Shown: piece by piece, positions 35,406-42,460 of the stretch
Layout of the letters: the number at the start of each line of letters is the position of its first letter
Position numbering within the stretch: the first letter of the stretch is position 1
Source of the DNA: Trebonia sp963785645
GTDB taxonomy: Bacteria > Actinomycetota > Actinomycetes > Streptosporangiales > Streptosporangiaceae
Direction: 5' to 3'
NCBI GenBank assembly: GCA_963785645.1
Contig: CAWAWG010000005.1
Span: 611,206 to 675,205 of the forward strand
Length of the DNA: 64,000 bases
Program-made: the position numbers and the translations under genes
The notes under the pieces: model-generated
What the model was told of the DNA's origin: nothing
Seen by the model: the letters and a program-made list of their open reading frames with translations, nothing else
Databases searched by the model: none

Positions 35406-36299
35406 TCAGGTCGCGACGGGGATGGTGCCGATGGGCGGGTTCGGGTGGTAGTCCGCCAGCTCGAAGTGCTCGGCGCGGAAGTCGTGGATGTCGGTAACGG
35501 CCCGCCCGGCCTGGTTCAGCGTCACGGTGGGCAACGGGCGCGGATCGGTGGCCAGCATGGCGCGGGTGGCGTCGACCTGGTTGGTGTAGATGTGGGCGTC
35601 CGAGATGGTGTGGTAGTACGCCGCCGCCTGGTAGCCGGTGAGCTGCTCGAGCATGAGGGCGAGGGCGGCGTACTGGACCATGTTGGCTGGCACCCCGACG
35701 GGCACGTCGCCCGAGCGCTGGGTCATGTGGACGTGCAGGCCGCCGTCGAGCACCCGGACATGGACCCAGCCGTGACACGGCGCGATCGTCGTCCTCGGCT
35801 GCTTGCCCGCTCCCCTGACCTGGTACGGCGCGATCCACGGGTCGACGAAGTGAGTGCGCAGCTCGGGCAGCTCACGCAGCTGCTCGACAAGGTGCTTGAA
35901 CTGGTCGAACGGGCCGTCCGGGGCGGGGAAGGAGCGGAAGGCGCCGCCGTAGGAACCCGGCCCGAGCCCGCCCGGCTCAATCCCCTTCTTGACCGTCTTC
36001 TCCGGTGTCGCCCAGGGGCCCCACCAGTCCACCCCGAACTCCTCGAACTCCTTCAGCGTGGTAGCCCCGTTGATGAACGCGCACAGTTCGCCGATCGGCT
36101 TGCGCCAGAACGACCTGATGCTGCGCTCGGTGATGACGGGGAACCCCTGGGCGAGGGGAAAGGTCATGGTCTGCTGCATGACGGTCAGCGCGTTGACGCC
36201 CTGGCGGGTCTCGGTCTCGATCCCCGCGGCGAGGATGTGCCCGAGGACGCGCCGGTATTCCGTGGAAGGTGTCCGCTGGTCATACGGCAGGTACTCCAT
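35406..36299 (-). CDS. divergent thymidylate synthase (ThyA family)
   Basis: A 297-residue protein. The catalytic Cys is C175 in APCHG (canonical PPCH). RSGD at 195-198, N206 in GVPAN and DAHIY at 234-238 are the phosphate and base-binding elements. N206 aligns with the Asn that selects dUMP, so dUMP methylation is likelier than dCMP hydroxymethylation. Much of the rest is divergent: the WWGPW region near 92, an insert with GLGPGSYGGAF, and the C-terminus IPVAT in place of PVAV. ATG 36299 is chosen because the frame before it is Pro/Ala-rich and unrelated. Confidence 0.75.
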   Translation of the reverse strand: MEYLPYDQRTPSTEYRRVLGHILAAGIETETRQGVNALTVMQQTMTFPLAQGFPVITERSIRSFWRKPIGELCAFINGATTLKEFEEFGVDWWGPWATPEKTVKKGIEPGGLGPGSYGGAFRSFPAPDGPFDQFKHLVEQLRELPELRTHFVDPWIAPYQVRGAGKQPRTTIAPCHGWVHVRVLDGGLHVHMTQRSGDVPVGVPANMVQYAALALMLEQLTGYQAAAYYHTISDAHIYTNQVDATRAMLATDPRPLPTVTLNQAGRAVTDIHDFRAEHFELADYHPNPPIGTIPVAT

Positions 36300-36420
36300 A
36301 ACCCGACAGCTTAGCGGCGCGGCCTGCGGCGGCGGCGCCGGTTGCTCGCCGGGGTGCACCGCCGCCGCAGTACCGGGCAACACGGGGCCAGGCAACACGG
36401 GGACACGGGCGCCAGGGGAA

Positions 36421-37959
36421 TCAGAACTCCGTCTTGGTCAGCTCCCACTGCCAGTTGGGCCCGCGCGTCAGCACGCCCTCCTCGCGCAGTTCGTCAAGCT
36501 CCAGGACGATCTCCCGGCCGTCGTCGCTGCCGAGGGCGTCCATGATCTGGCGGAAGTAGAGCGGGCCGTCCCGCAGAGCCTCGCGGACACTGCCGGCGCT
36601 GCGATCGCGGCTCACCCGCGGCGGCGTCGGGCGCCACTTCTCCATCGAGTCGCCGGGGAGTCCGGCGGTGGCGTCCAGGCCCACCTTGGCGAGAGTCCCG
36701 CTGTCGGAGACCGTCGGATCGGAGTAGTACCCGGGGAAGCCCTCAGCCACCACCAGGTCGCGATCCGGGCGGAACCGCGTCGACAGTGCCCATTCCACCT
36801 CGGCGTCGTTGCGCACGTCGACGTCGGAGTCCACGACCACGACGTGCTTCATGCCCGGCAGCGCGAAAAGCGCGGAGATGGCGGCACGGGCCTGTCCCCG
36901 CGGCGCGGCGGGGTCGAGCGCCACCCGAACGTGCTGCCCGACCGCCACGTAGTCGACCGCGTGCACCGCCGCCGGGGCGATCCTCGCGGCCCGCAGGGCC
37001 GCCTGCACCGCGAACTCGGTGTGCAGGGACGCAACGGGCGTCCCCTCCATCCGCGCCATGTTCCTGCCGCCGTGCAGGATGCTCTGGTGCAGCACATCGC
37101 GGCGCATCGCGATGGCGGTGACATGGAAGACCGGGTCGATGTGCGCGGCGCCGTAGAATCCCCAGAACTCGCCGTAGGGCCCGTCCAGCTCGCGGTAGCC
37201 CAGCTCGTCGAGGTAGCCCTCGATGATCATCTCGGCGTCGGCGGGCGCCGGCACGCCGTTGGTCACCCCGCGCACCATCGCCAGTGAAGCACCGCGCATG
37301 GTCGCTACCAGGTCGAACTCGTCACCGGGCCGACGCGAGGTGGCGGCCAGATAGGACGTGGGATGGGAGCCGACGGCGAAGCTGATGGGAAGCCGCTCAC
37401 CCCGCTCGACGCAGGCCCGGTAGGTGGCCTTCAGGTCCGACGGCGCGGTGAGGTTCGTCGTGAGGTGCCTGCGGCCGCGCAGCATCAGTCTCCGGCAGCC
37501 CACGTTGTGCTTCCCGGTGGCCGGATCGAGTGAGAAGTCGATCGCGGAAGAGATATAGGGACCGCCGTCCAGATCGTGCTGCAGGTAGAAGGGCAGCTTG
37601 GTCAGGTCGATGTCATCGCCGGTCAGCACGACCTCGTGGACCGGCGCGTCGGCGGAGGGAATTTCGAAGTGTGCCTGCGGGCTGGCCAGACGGCGCTCGT
37701 ATTCCCGCAGGCTGTCCTTTTCTTCGACTCCCAGGGCGATGGCCAGGCGCCGCCGCGACCCCATCACCCCGGCCACGAGCTCCAGCTGCCCGGGTCCGGC
37801 CCGGCGGAAAAGCACCGCCTTGCCCGACGCCTCGACGACGGCACTGATACCGGCCAGCGCCACGGGCTCGTCGTGCACCTCCACCTCGCCGAGTTCCGTC
37901 AGCGTCTCCACGAGCGTGCGCAGACGGAAACGGTCGAGATCAACATCACGTGCGTTCAT
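36421..37959 (-). CDS. ubiD: UbiD family decarboxylase
   Basis: A 512-residue UbiD-type enzyme that uses prenylated FMN to (de)carboxylate aromatic or unsaturated acids. Recognisable parts are the central nucleotide-binding region with NVGCRRLMLRG and the ELDGPYGEFWGFYG segment with catalytic acidic residues. The C-terminal 70 residues (MDALGSDDGREIVLELDELREEGV) look like a small winged-helix add-on. ATG 37959 has AGGAG five bases upstream. The next gene upstream is ubiX, so cofactor maker and user are together. Confidence 0.85.
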   Translation of the reverse strand: MNARDVDLDRFRLRTLVETLTELGEVEVHDEPVALAGISAVVEASGKAVLFRRAGPGQLELVAGVMGSRRRLAIALGVEEKDSLREYERRLASPQAHFEIPSADAPVHEVVLTGDDIDLTKLPFYLQHDLDGGPYISSAIDFSLDPATGKHNVGCRRLMLRGRRHLTTNLTAPSDLKATYRACVERGERLPISFAVGSHPTSYLAATSRRPGDEFDLVATMRGASLAMVRGVTNGVPAPADAEMIIEGYLDELGYRELDGPYGEFWGFYGAAHIDPVFHVTAIAMRRDVLHQSILHGGRNMARMEGTPVASLHTEFAVQAALRAARIAPAAVHAVDYVAVGQHVRVALDPAAPRGQARAAISALFALPGMKHVVVVDSDVDVRNDAEVEWALSTRFRPDRDLVVAEGFPGYYSDPTVSDSGTLAKVGLDATAGLPGDSMEKWRPTPPRVSRDRSAGSVREALRDGPLYFRQIMDALGSDDGREIVLELDELREEGVLTRGPNWQWELTKTEF

Positions 37960-37967
37960 GTCTCCTC

Positions 37968-38005
37968 TTTCCAACGGGTGGTCACTTTTCCAACGGGTGG
38001 TCACT
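37968..38005. repeat. tandem 19-bp direct repeat, two exact copies
   Basis: TTTCCAACGGGTGGTCACT occurs at 37968-37986 and again at 37987-38005 with no gap. It lies between the ubiX stop and the ubiD ribosome site. Confidence 0.85.
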
Positions 38006-38633
38006 GCGGTTTCCGGTGAGCGCGAGCGCGCCGGGCGGCCTGCTGGCTGCCTTCCCAGCGCTCTACGGCACCGCTGTTCAGGCCGAACAGGTCGAAGACG
38101 CGGCCGACGGTCTGATCGACGATGTCGTCGACCGTCTGCGGACGGTGATAGAAGGCAGGCACCGGCGGCACGATGATGCCGCCGGCCGCCGTTACCTCGG
38201 TCATCAGGCGAAGGTGGGACCGGTGGAGCGGCGTCTCGCGGACGACGAGGACCAGCCTGCGGCGTTCCTTCAGTGCCACGTCGGCGGCGCGCACGACCAG
38301 ATTGTCGTTGTGGCAGTTCGCGACGCCGGACAGTGTCTTGATGCTGCAGGGGATCACGACCATGCCGTCCGTGCGGTACGAGCCGCTGGAGACGGCCGCG
38401 GCGAGGTCGTCTTCGCGGTACACCACGTCGGCCAGTTTCATGACCGCGGCGGCGTCGGTCTCCGTCTCGTACGCGAGCGTCTTGCGCGCCCCCGCGGTGA
38501 TGATCAGATGCGTCTCGACCTCGGGCATGTCGCGCAGCAGCTCGACCGCGCGCACGCCGTAAACGGCACCGGACGCGCCCGTGATGGCGACCACGATCCG
38601 GCGCCGGTCCCCGGCGGCTGGCGTATGCGTCAT
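38001..38633 (-). CDS. ubiX: UbiX family flavin prenyltransferase
   Basis: A 210-residue protein. The flavoprotein fold starts VVAITGASGAVYGVRAVELL, followed by CSIKTLSGVANC and the VVRETPLHRSHLRLM segment that holds the prenyl-phosphate site. It joins dimethylallyl phosphate to FMNH2. It overlaps the flavin-reductase gene by four bases, which fits a need for reduced flavin. The longer open frame upstream is a shadow. Confidence 0.9.
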   Translation of the reverse strand: MTHTPAAGDRRRIVVAITGASGAVYGVRAVELLRDMPEVETHLIITAGARKTLAYETETDAAAVMKLADVVYREDDLAAAVSSGSYRTDGMVVIPCSIKTLSGVANCHNDNLVVRAADVALKERRRLVLVVRETPLHRSHLRLMTEVTAAGGIIVPPVPAFYHRPQTVDDIVDQTVGRVFDLFGLNSGAVERWEGSQQAARRARAHRKPQ

Positions 38634-39127
38634 CCGGTAGCCTCCCGCAGCCCCCGCAGGTGCCGGTCGTAGTGAATGACCGGCTGGCCGCCCTCGGCCG
38701 CGGCGGCCCAGGCGACCCGGCCGATCACGATGTCGTGCCCGCCAAAGGGGTAGATGTCCTTGACCTCGCATTCGAACGCGGCCGCGCAGCCGTCGAGCAC
38801 CGGGACGCCGCAGGCGGGACCGGGCGAGAACGGCACGCCGGCGAAGCGGGCAGCCGGGTCCGGTGATCTGGCCGCGAACCGGGCGACGTACGCCCGCTGC
38901 TCCTCGCACAGCACGTTCACGCCGAACCGCCGCGCCGCCCCGACGAGCTCGCGGGTATGCCCGCCGACCCGCAGCGTGGTCAACAGCAACGGCGGCGTCG
39001 CGTGCTCCGCCCAGGCCATGCCGGTGCACCCGTGCGGCTGCCCGTCGTCGAGCGTCGTGATGACCGCCACCGCGACCGCGAGACGGCCGAATCCGGCCCG
39101 GATCGCCGCGACCCGATCGCCGGTCAT
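38630..39127 (-). CDS. flavin reductase family protein
   Basis: A 165-residue flavin reductase-like (FMN-binding split barrel) protein. Typical segments are AVITTLDDGQPHGCTGMAW near residue 20, a GVNVLCEEQ segment, and a late GRVAWAAA and GHDIVIG. It probably makes FMNH2 with NAD(P)H. Both ends overlap neighbours by four bases, so it is made with the permease before it and ubiX after it. Confidence 0.85.
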   Translation of the reverse strand: MTGDRVAAIRAGFGRLAVAVAVITTLDDGQPHGCTGMAWAEHATPPLLLTTLRVGGHTRELVGAARRFGVNVLCEEQRAYVARFAARSPDPAARFAGVPFSPGPACGVPVLDGCAAAFECEVKDIYPFGGHDIVIGRVAWAAAAEGGQPVIHYDRHLRGLREATG

Positions 39128-39879
39128 GCGGCCGGGCTCCGGCTGCGCTGCCAGGCCAGGACGCGCTGCTCGAAAAGGCTGAAGGCCGTGTTGAGCAGCA
39201 GGCCGAGCAGGCCGAGGAAGACGATCACGCTCCACATGCCGGGCACGTTGAATAGCGACTGATCGGTGAGCATCTCGCGGCCAATGCCGTTCGTGCTGCC
39301 GACGAACTCCGAGACGACCATCATGACCAGGGCGATCGCCAGGCTCAGGCGGAGGCCGGCCAGGATCTTGGGTGCGGCACTGGGCAGGATGATGCGCACC
39401 AGCCGCGTGGCGGGCGGAATGCGGAAGGCGCGGGCCGTTTCGAGGTGGCCCGGGTGGACGTGCCGGGCGCCGTCGATGGAGTTGATCAGCACCGGCCAGA
39501 TGACGCCGAAGATGATCGTCGCGAGCTCCATCGGCGTGCCGATGTTGAACACGAACAGGAAAACCGGCACCAGGGCGGGCGGCGGGACCGCCCGGGCGAA
39601 GTGGACGACGGGCTCGGTGAGGTCGGCGAGCAGCGGCAGCCGCCCGATCGCCACGCCGAGCACGATCCCGGCGCAGGCGGCGACTGCCCAGCCGACCAGC
39701 ATGCGGCCGAGACTCGGCAGCAGGTTGGCGGTCGCGTCGGGGGTGAGCCACAGGTGGCTGACCGGCCCGGAGAACCACTGGCGGTACATCGCGGGCACGA
39801 TCGCGGACGGCGGCAGGAAGTAGGGGCTGTTCGCCGCCTCGGTGGCGAACTGCCAGGCAGCGACGGCGGCGGCCAGCAC
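39124..39879 (-). CDS. ABC transporter permease, SsuC/TauC type
   Basis: A 251-residue permease with five to six helices and the EAA-like loop (LETARAFRIPPATRLVRIILPSAAP). GTG 39879 is the first standard start; about 25 more in-frame basic and hydrophobic residues lie upstream without a good start codon, so the N-terminus is uncertain. Its partner is the permease just upstream. Confidence 0.8.
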   Translation of the reverse strand: MLAAAVAAWQFATEAANSPYFLPPSAIVPAMYRQWFSGPVSHLWLTPDATANLLPSLGRMLVGWAVAACAGIVLGVAIGRLPLLADLTEPVVHFARAVPPPALVPVFLFVFNIGTPMELATIIFGVIWPVLINSIDGARHVHPGHLETARAFRIPPATRLVRIILPSAAPKILAGLRLSLAIALVMMVVSEFVGSTNGIGREMLTDQSLFNVPGMWSVIVFLGLLGLLLNTAFSLFEQRVLAWQRSRSPAA

Positions 39880-39922
39880 GAGCAGCCGCAGCGTCGCCGC
39901 GAGGACGGTCGTCCGCCGGCGC

Positions 39923-40714
39923 TCACGACTGCCCCCCGGCGGTGGCCGTCAGGCCGAAGTGCCAGCGGAACAGCCGCCGCTCGGCCGCGGCGAACGCGCC
40001 GTTGACGGCCAGGCCGATCAGCCCGGTCCACACCGCCACCGCGATCATGGCGGCCATGTCTCCCGATCCGCTTTCCTCCTGGGCCGCGAAGGCGCCGATG
40101 CCGCCCATGCCGGTGCCGATGAGCTCGACGGCGACGGCGACCACGAACGCGAACGACGCGGCGACCCGCACGCCGGTGGCGATGAACGGAGCCGCACTCG
40201 GCAGCGACACCAGGCGCGCGACCGACAGCGGACCGAGGCCGAAGGAGCGCAGCGTCTCCACCGCCAGCGGATCGACGTTCCGCACCCCGTAGACCGTGTT
40301 GATCAGCACCGGCCACACCGAAGCGAACACGACGACCGCCACCTCGGTCCGCTCGTTGTCCTGGATGATCAGCAGGACAAGCGGTACGAGGACCACGGCG
40401 GGAACCGGCCGCACGAACTCGATCACCGGCGCCACGGCGGCTTCGGCCAGGGGCAGCGTGCCAAGCAGCAGGCCCACGGGCACGGCGATGACGACCGCGA
40501 TCGCCATCGCCTGCGCCCACTCCTCCATGGTGGAGCCGACGCTGGCCAGGAACGAGCCGTTCCTGGCCAGGTCGGCGGCGCTGCCGAGCACCGCCGACGG
40601 CAGCGGGAAGGTCGCCGGGCTCACCCGGCCGGCCCACAGGGCCAGCTGCGCGGCGCCGAACAGCAGGACCAGCCCGGCCGAACCGAGGAAAACCCTGCGC
40701 AGGACGGCGGGCAT
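39923..40714 (-). CDS. ABC transporter permease, SsuC/TauC type
   Basis: A 263-residue permease homologous to the next gene in the operon, with the EAA loop (VETLRSFGLGPLSVARLVSLPSAAP). ATG 40714 shares one base with the stop of the binding-protein gene (TAATG). Two different permeases with one binding protein suggest a heterodimeric channel. Confidence 0.85.
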   Translation of the reverse strand: MPAVLRRVFLGSAGLVLLFGAAQLALWAGRVSPATFPLPSAVLGSAADLARNGSFLASVGSTMEEWAQAMAIAVVIAVPVGLLLGTLPLAEAAVAPVIEFVRPVPAVVLVPLVLLIIQDNERTEVAVVVFASVWPVLINTVYGVRNVDPLAVETLRSFGLGPLSVARLVSLPSAAPFIATGVRVAASFAFVVAVAVELIGTGMGGIGAFAAQEESGSGDMAAMIAVAVWTGLIGLAVNGAFAAAERRLFRWHFGLTATAGGQS

Positions 40715-41727
40715 TAGCTGTCCGTGCCCGCCAGCGGATCGTACATGGGCTTGACATCGAAGTTCTTCGGCAGGGCACCAACCTGTTCCATCACGTCGGC
40801 CACCCGTTCCAACCGGGTCAGGCTGAGCGTCGTGTTGAACGTGGGCAGGGAGATGACCTTGGCTATCGCCGGCTTCATGGTCGGGAGGAACTTGGTCAGC
40901 TCGCTCCGGACATAGCTGGGGTTGCTGGCGGCGACCTGGAGCGCCTGGCCCATCGCGCGCTGGAAGGCGGCCACCGTCTTCGGGTACTTCTGCGTGAAGG
41001 AGGCGCTGGTGACCCAGCACGTTATCGGGAAACTGGACATCGCACCGCTCGTCAGGTCAACGAGCACCCGGTCACCCGCGGCGGCCTCCGCGATCGTGAT
41101 GAACGGCTCGATCATGAAGGCGGCATCCACCTCGTCCCGGGCGAGCGCCTGCTGCGCGTTGGCGAAGGGCACCACCACGGTGGTGTAGTCCGCGCTCGTC
41201 ATCTCGTACGGCTTCATCAGGACGTCGAGAGCGACCGCGCCGAAGTTGATGCCCGGTGCGGGTATGGCGACCTTTTTGCCTTTGAGCTGCGCAAGCGACG
41301 TGATTTTGGAGTTCTTGCCCACCAGCAGGACATCGTTCGCGCTCGACGCCTGGGTGTCGTCGGCCACGACGCGCTGGTTCAGGCCGGGAACGGTCTGCTC
41401 CTGCTCGAGCATGCCTATGTAGTTCTGGTCGCCGAAGTCCATGGTGTGGCTGAGCAGGCCCGTCGCCGTCTGGTTGGTGGTCGTCTCGGTGATGAGCTTG
41501 ACATTGAGTCCCTGCTGCTTGAAGAAGCCCTTGTCCTCGGCGATCTGTATGGTCGTGGTGTCCGCGCTCCGCAGAGTGCCGATCGTGATGGTGGACAGCT
41601 CCGGCGCGCCGCTCGCGCTGCTTGTGCTGCCGGTGGCAGCAGGCCCGGAGCTGCACGCAGTAATGCCTACAGCGAGCCCGGCTATCGCGAACACAAGCGC
41701 TCTGCGATATACACACGAGGCTTTCAT
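40714..41727 (-). CDS. ABC transporter substrate-binding lipoprotein (NrtA/SsuA type)
   Basis: A 337-residue lipoprotein with a signal ending at the lipobox ITAC (residue 25). The body follows the NMT1/SsuA plan (AEDKGFFKQQGLNVKLI, then DAAFMIEPFITIAEAA). Such proteins bind sulfonates, nitrate, pyrimidine precursors or aromatic acids. It is the first gene of the ubiD operon. A substrate that UbiD can decarboxylate is the natural guess. Confidence 0.85.
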   Translation of the reverse strand: MKASCVYRRALVFAIAGLAVGITACSSGPAATGSTSSASGAPELSTITIGTLRSADTTTIQIAEDKGFFKQQGLNVKLITETTTNQTATGLLSHTMDFGDQNYIGMLEQEQTVPGLNQRVVADDTQASSANDVLLVGKNSKITSLAQLKGKKVAIPAPGINFGAVALDVLMKPYEMTSADYTTVVVPFANAQQALARDEVDAAFMIEPFITIAEAAAGDRVLVDLTSGAMSSFPITCWVTSASFTQKYPKTVAAFQRAMGQALQVAASNPSYVRSELTKFLPTMKPAIAKVISLPTFNTTLSLTRLERVADVMEQVGALPKNFDVKPMYDPLAGTDS

Positions 41728-41811
41728 TATCCTCCTATTGTTAATTTCTTGTAAACGAAACGAAGGAGTTATCCCGGCCGGGCCGGGTCCCGGACATGCG
41801 GATTCGGCTGG

Positions 41812-41949
41812 TCAGCGACGCTGTCCGCTCGACCGCAGCGGCAAGCCGACCAGGCAGCGCAAGAGCGCGTACTGGCCGCGCCCGGCGGGGCCGGCGACCG
41901 TCACGAGTTCCCGGCCGGCCACCCGAACGCCGACGTCGGCAATCGCCAG
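41812..41949 (-). pseudogene. remnant of an ABC ATPase N-terminus
   Basis: The minus-strand frame reads LAIADVGVRVAGRELVTVAG followed by PAGRGQYALLRCLVGL and then stops. This is the shape of the first 45 residues of an ABC ATPase with a damaged Walker A (GPAGRGQYA instead of GPSGxGKST). It lies directly upstream of the binding-protein gene, where an ATPase gene would be expected. It is short, so the call is moderate. Confidence 0.45.
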
Positions 41950-42056
41950 GTGACCAGCAGGCCAGGGTCAGGCTGGCCGCCGCAAGCCCTGTTACTTCAA
42001 GCACGGCGCCCCCTATTCGGCTTGCCAATTGAGCTAACTTCGGGCGTTGCCAATGT

Positions 42057-42067
42057 TGCAATTTGCA
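42057..42067. promoter_or_regulatory. palindrome in the 41728-42460 divergent region
   Basis: TGCAATTTGCA is a near-perfect palindrome in an A+T-richer stretch. TGCAAGACTG and TGCAAGTCTG on the minus strand (both within 42080-42118) form a second repeated word. The 733-base region between the binding-protein and kinase genes otherwise holds the ATPase remnant and no supported gene. Confidence 0.35.
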
Positions 42068-42460
42068 CCGTCTGGGGCACCAGTCTTGCAGTGGGTTATA
42101 TTGACAGACTTGCATCAACAAACTGGCGTGAGTAAAGGCGACGGCCGGCCCGTGCCCGGGTAAGGACGATACCTAATCATCAGGCGCGGATGACCTTACG
42201 AAAGAAAAACGCCCTGCACAGCGCAACCATTGGAAATCTATATACCCGGCCATACCATTACAGAATGGCCATGTTTCATAATTATGAGACGTACGGCATC
42301 GCACACCTGGTTAGCTTTGCAACTGCGCTTTTCGAGCGGTCGCCCGGGCTCCGGACCCTCGGTTTAGCGGTTGCATCAAGACCCATGTAATTCCCGCCGT
42401 CCTCTGCCCCGGGTCAGCGGGTTCCGCGAACGCGAATGGGAAGCAGAGGGATCCCCAAGG

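Noticed and set aside
35406..36299. dCMP or dUMP hydroxymethylase instead of thymidylate synthase
   Set aside because: The residue that distinguishes dCMP hydroxymethylases (Asp at the canonical Asn position) is Asn here, so methylation of dUMP is the better reading, though activity is untested.
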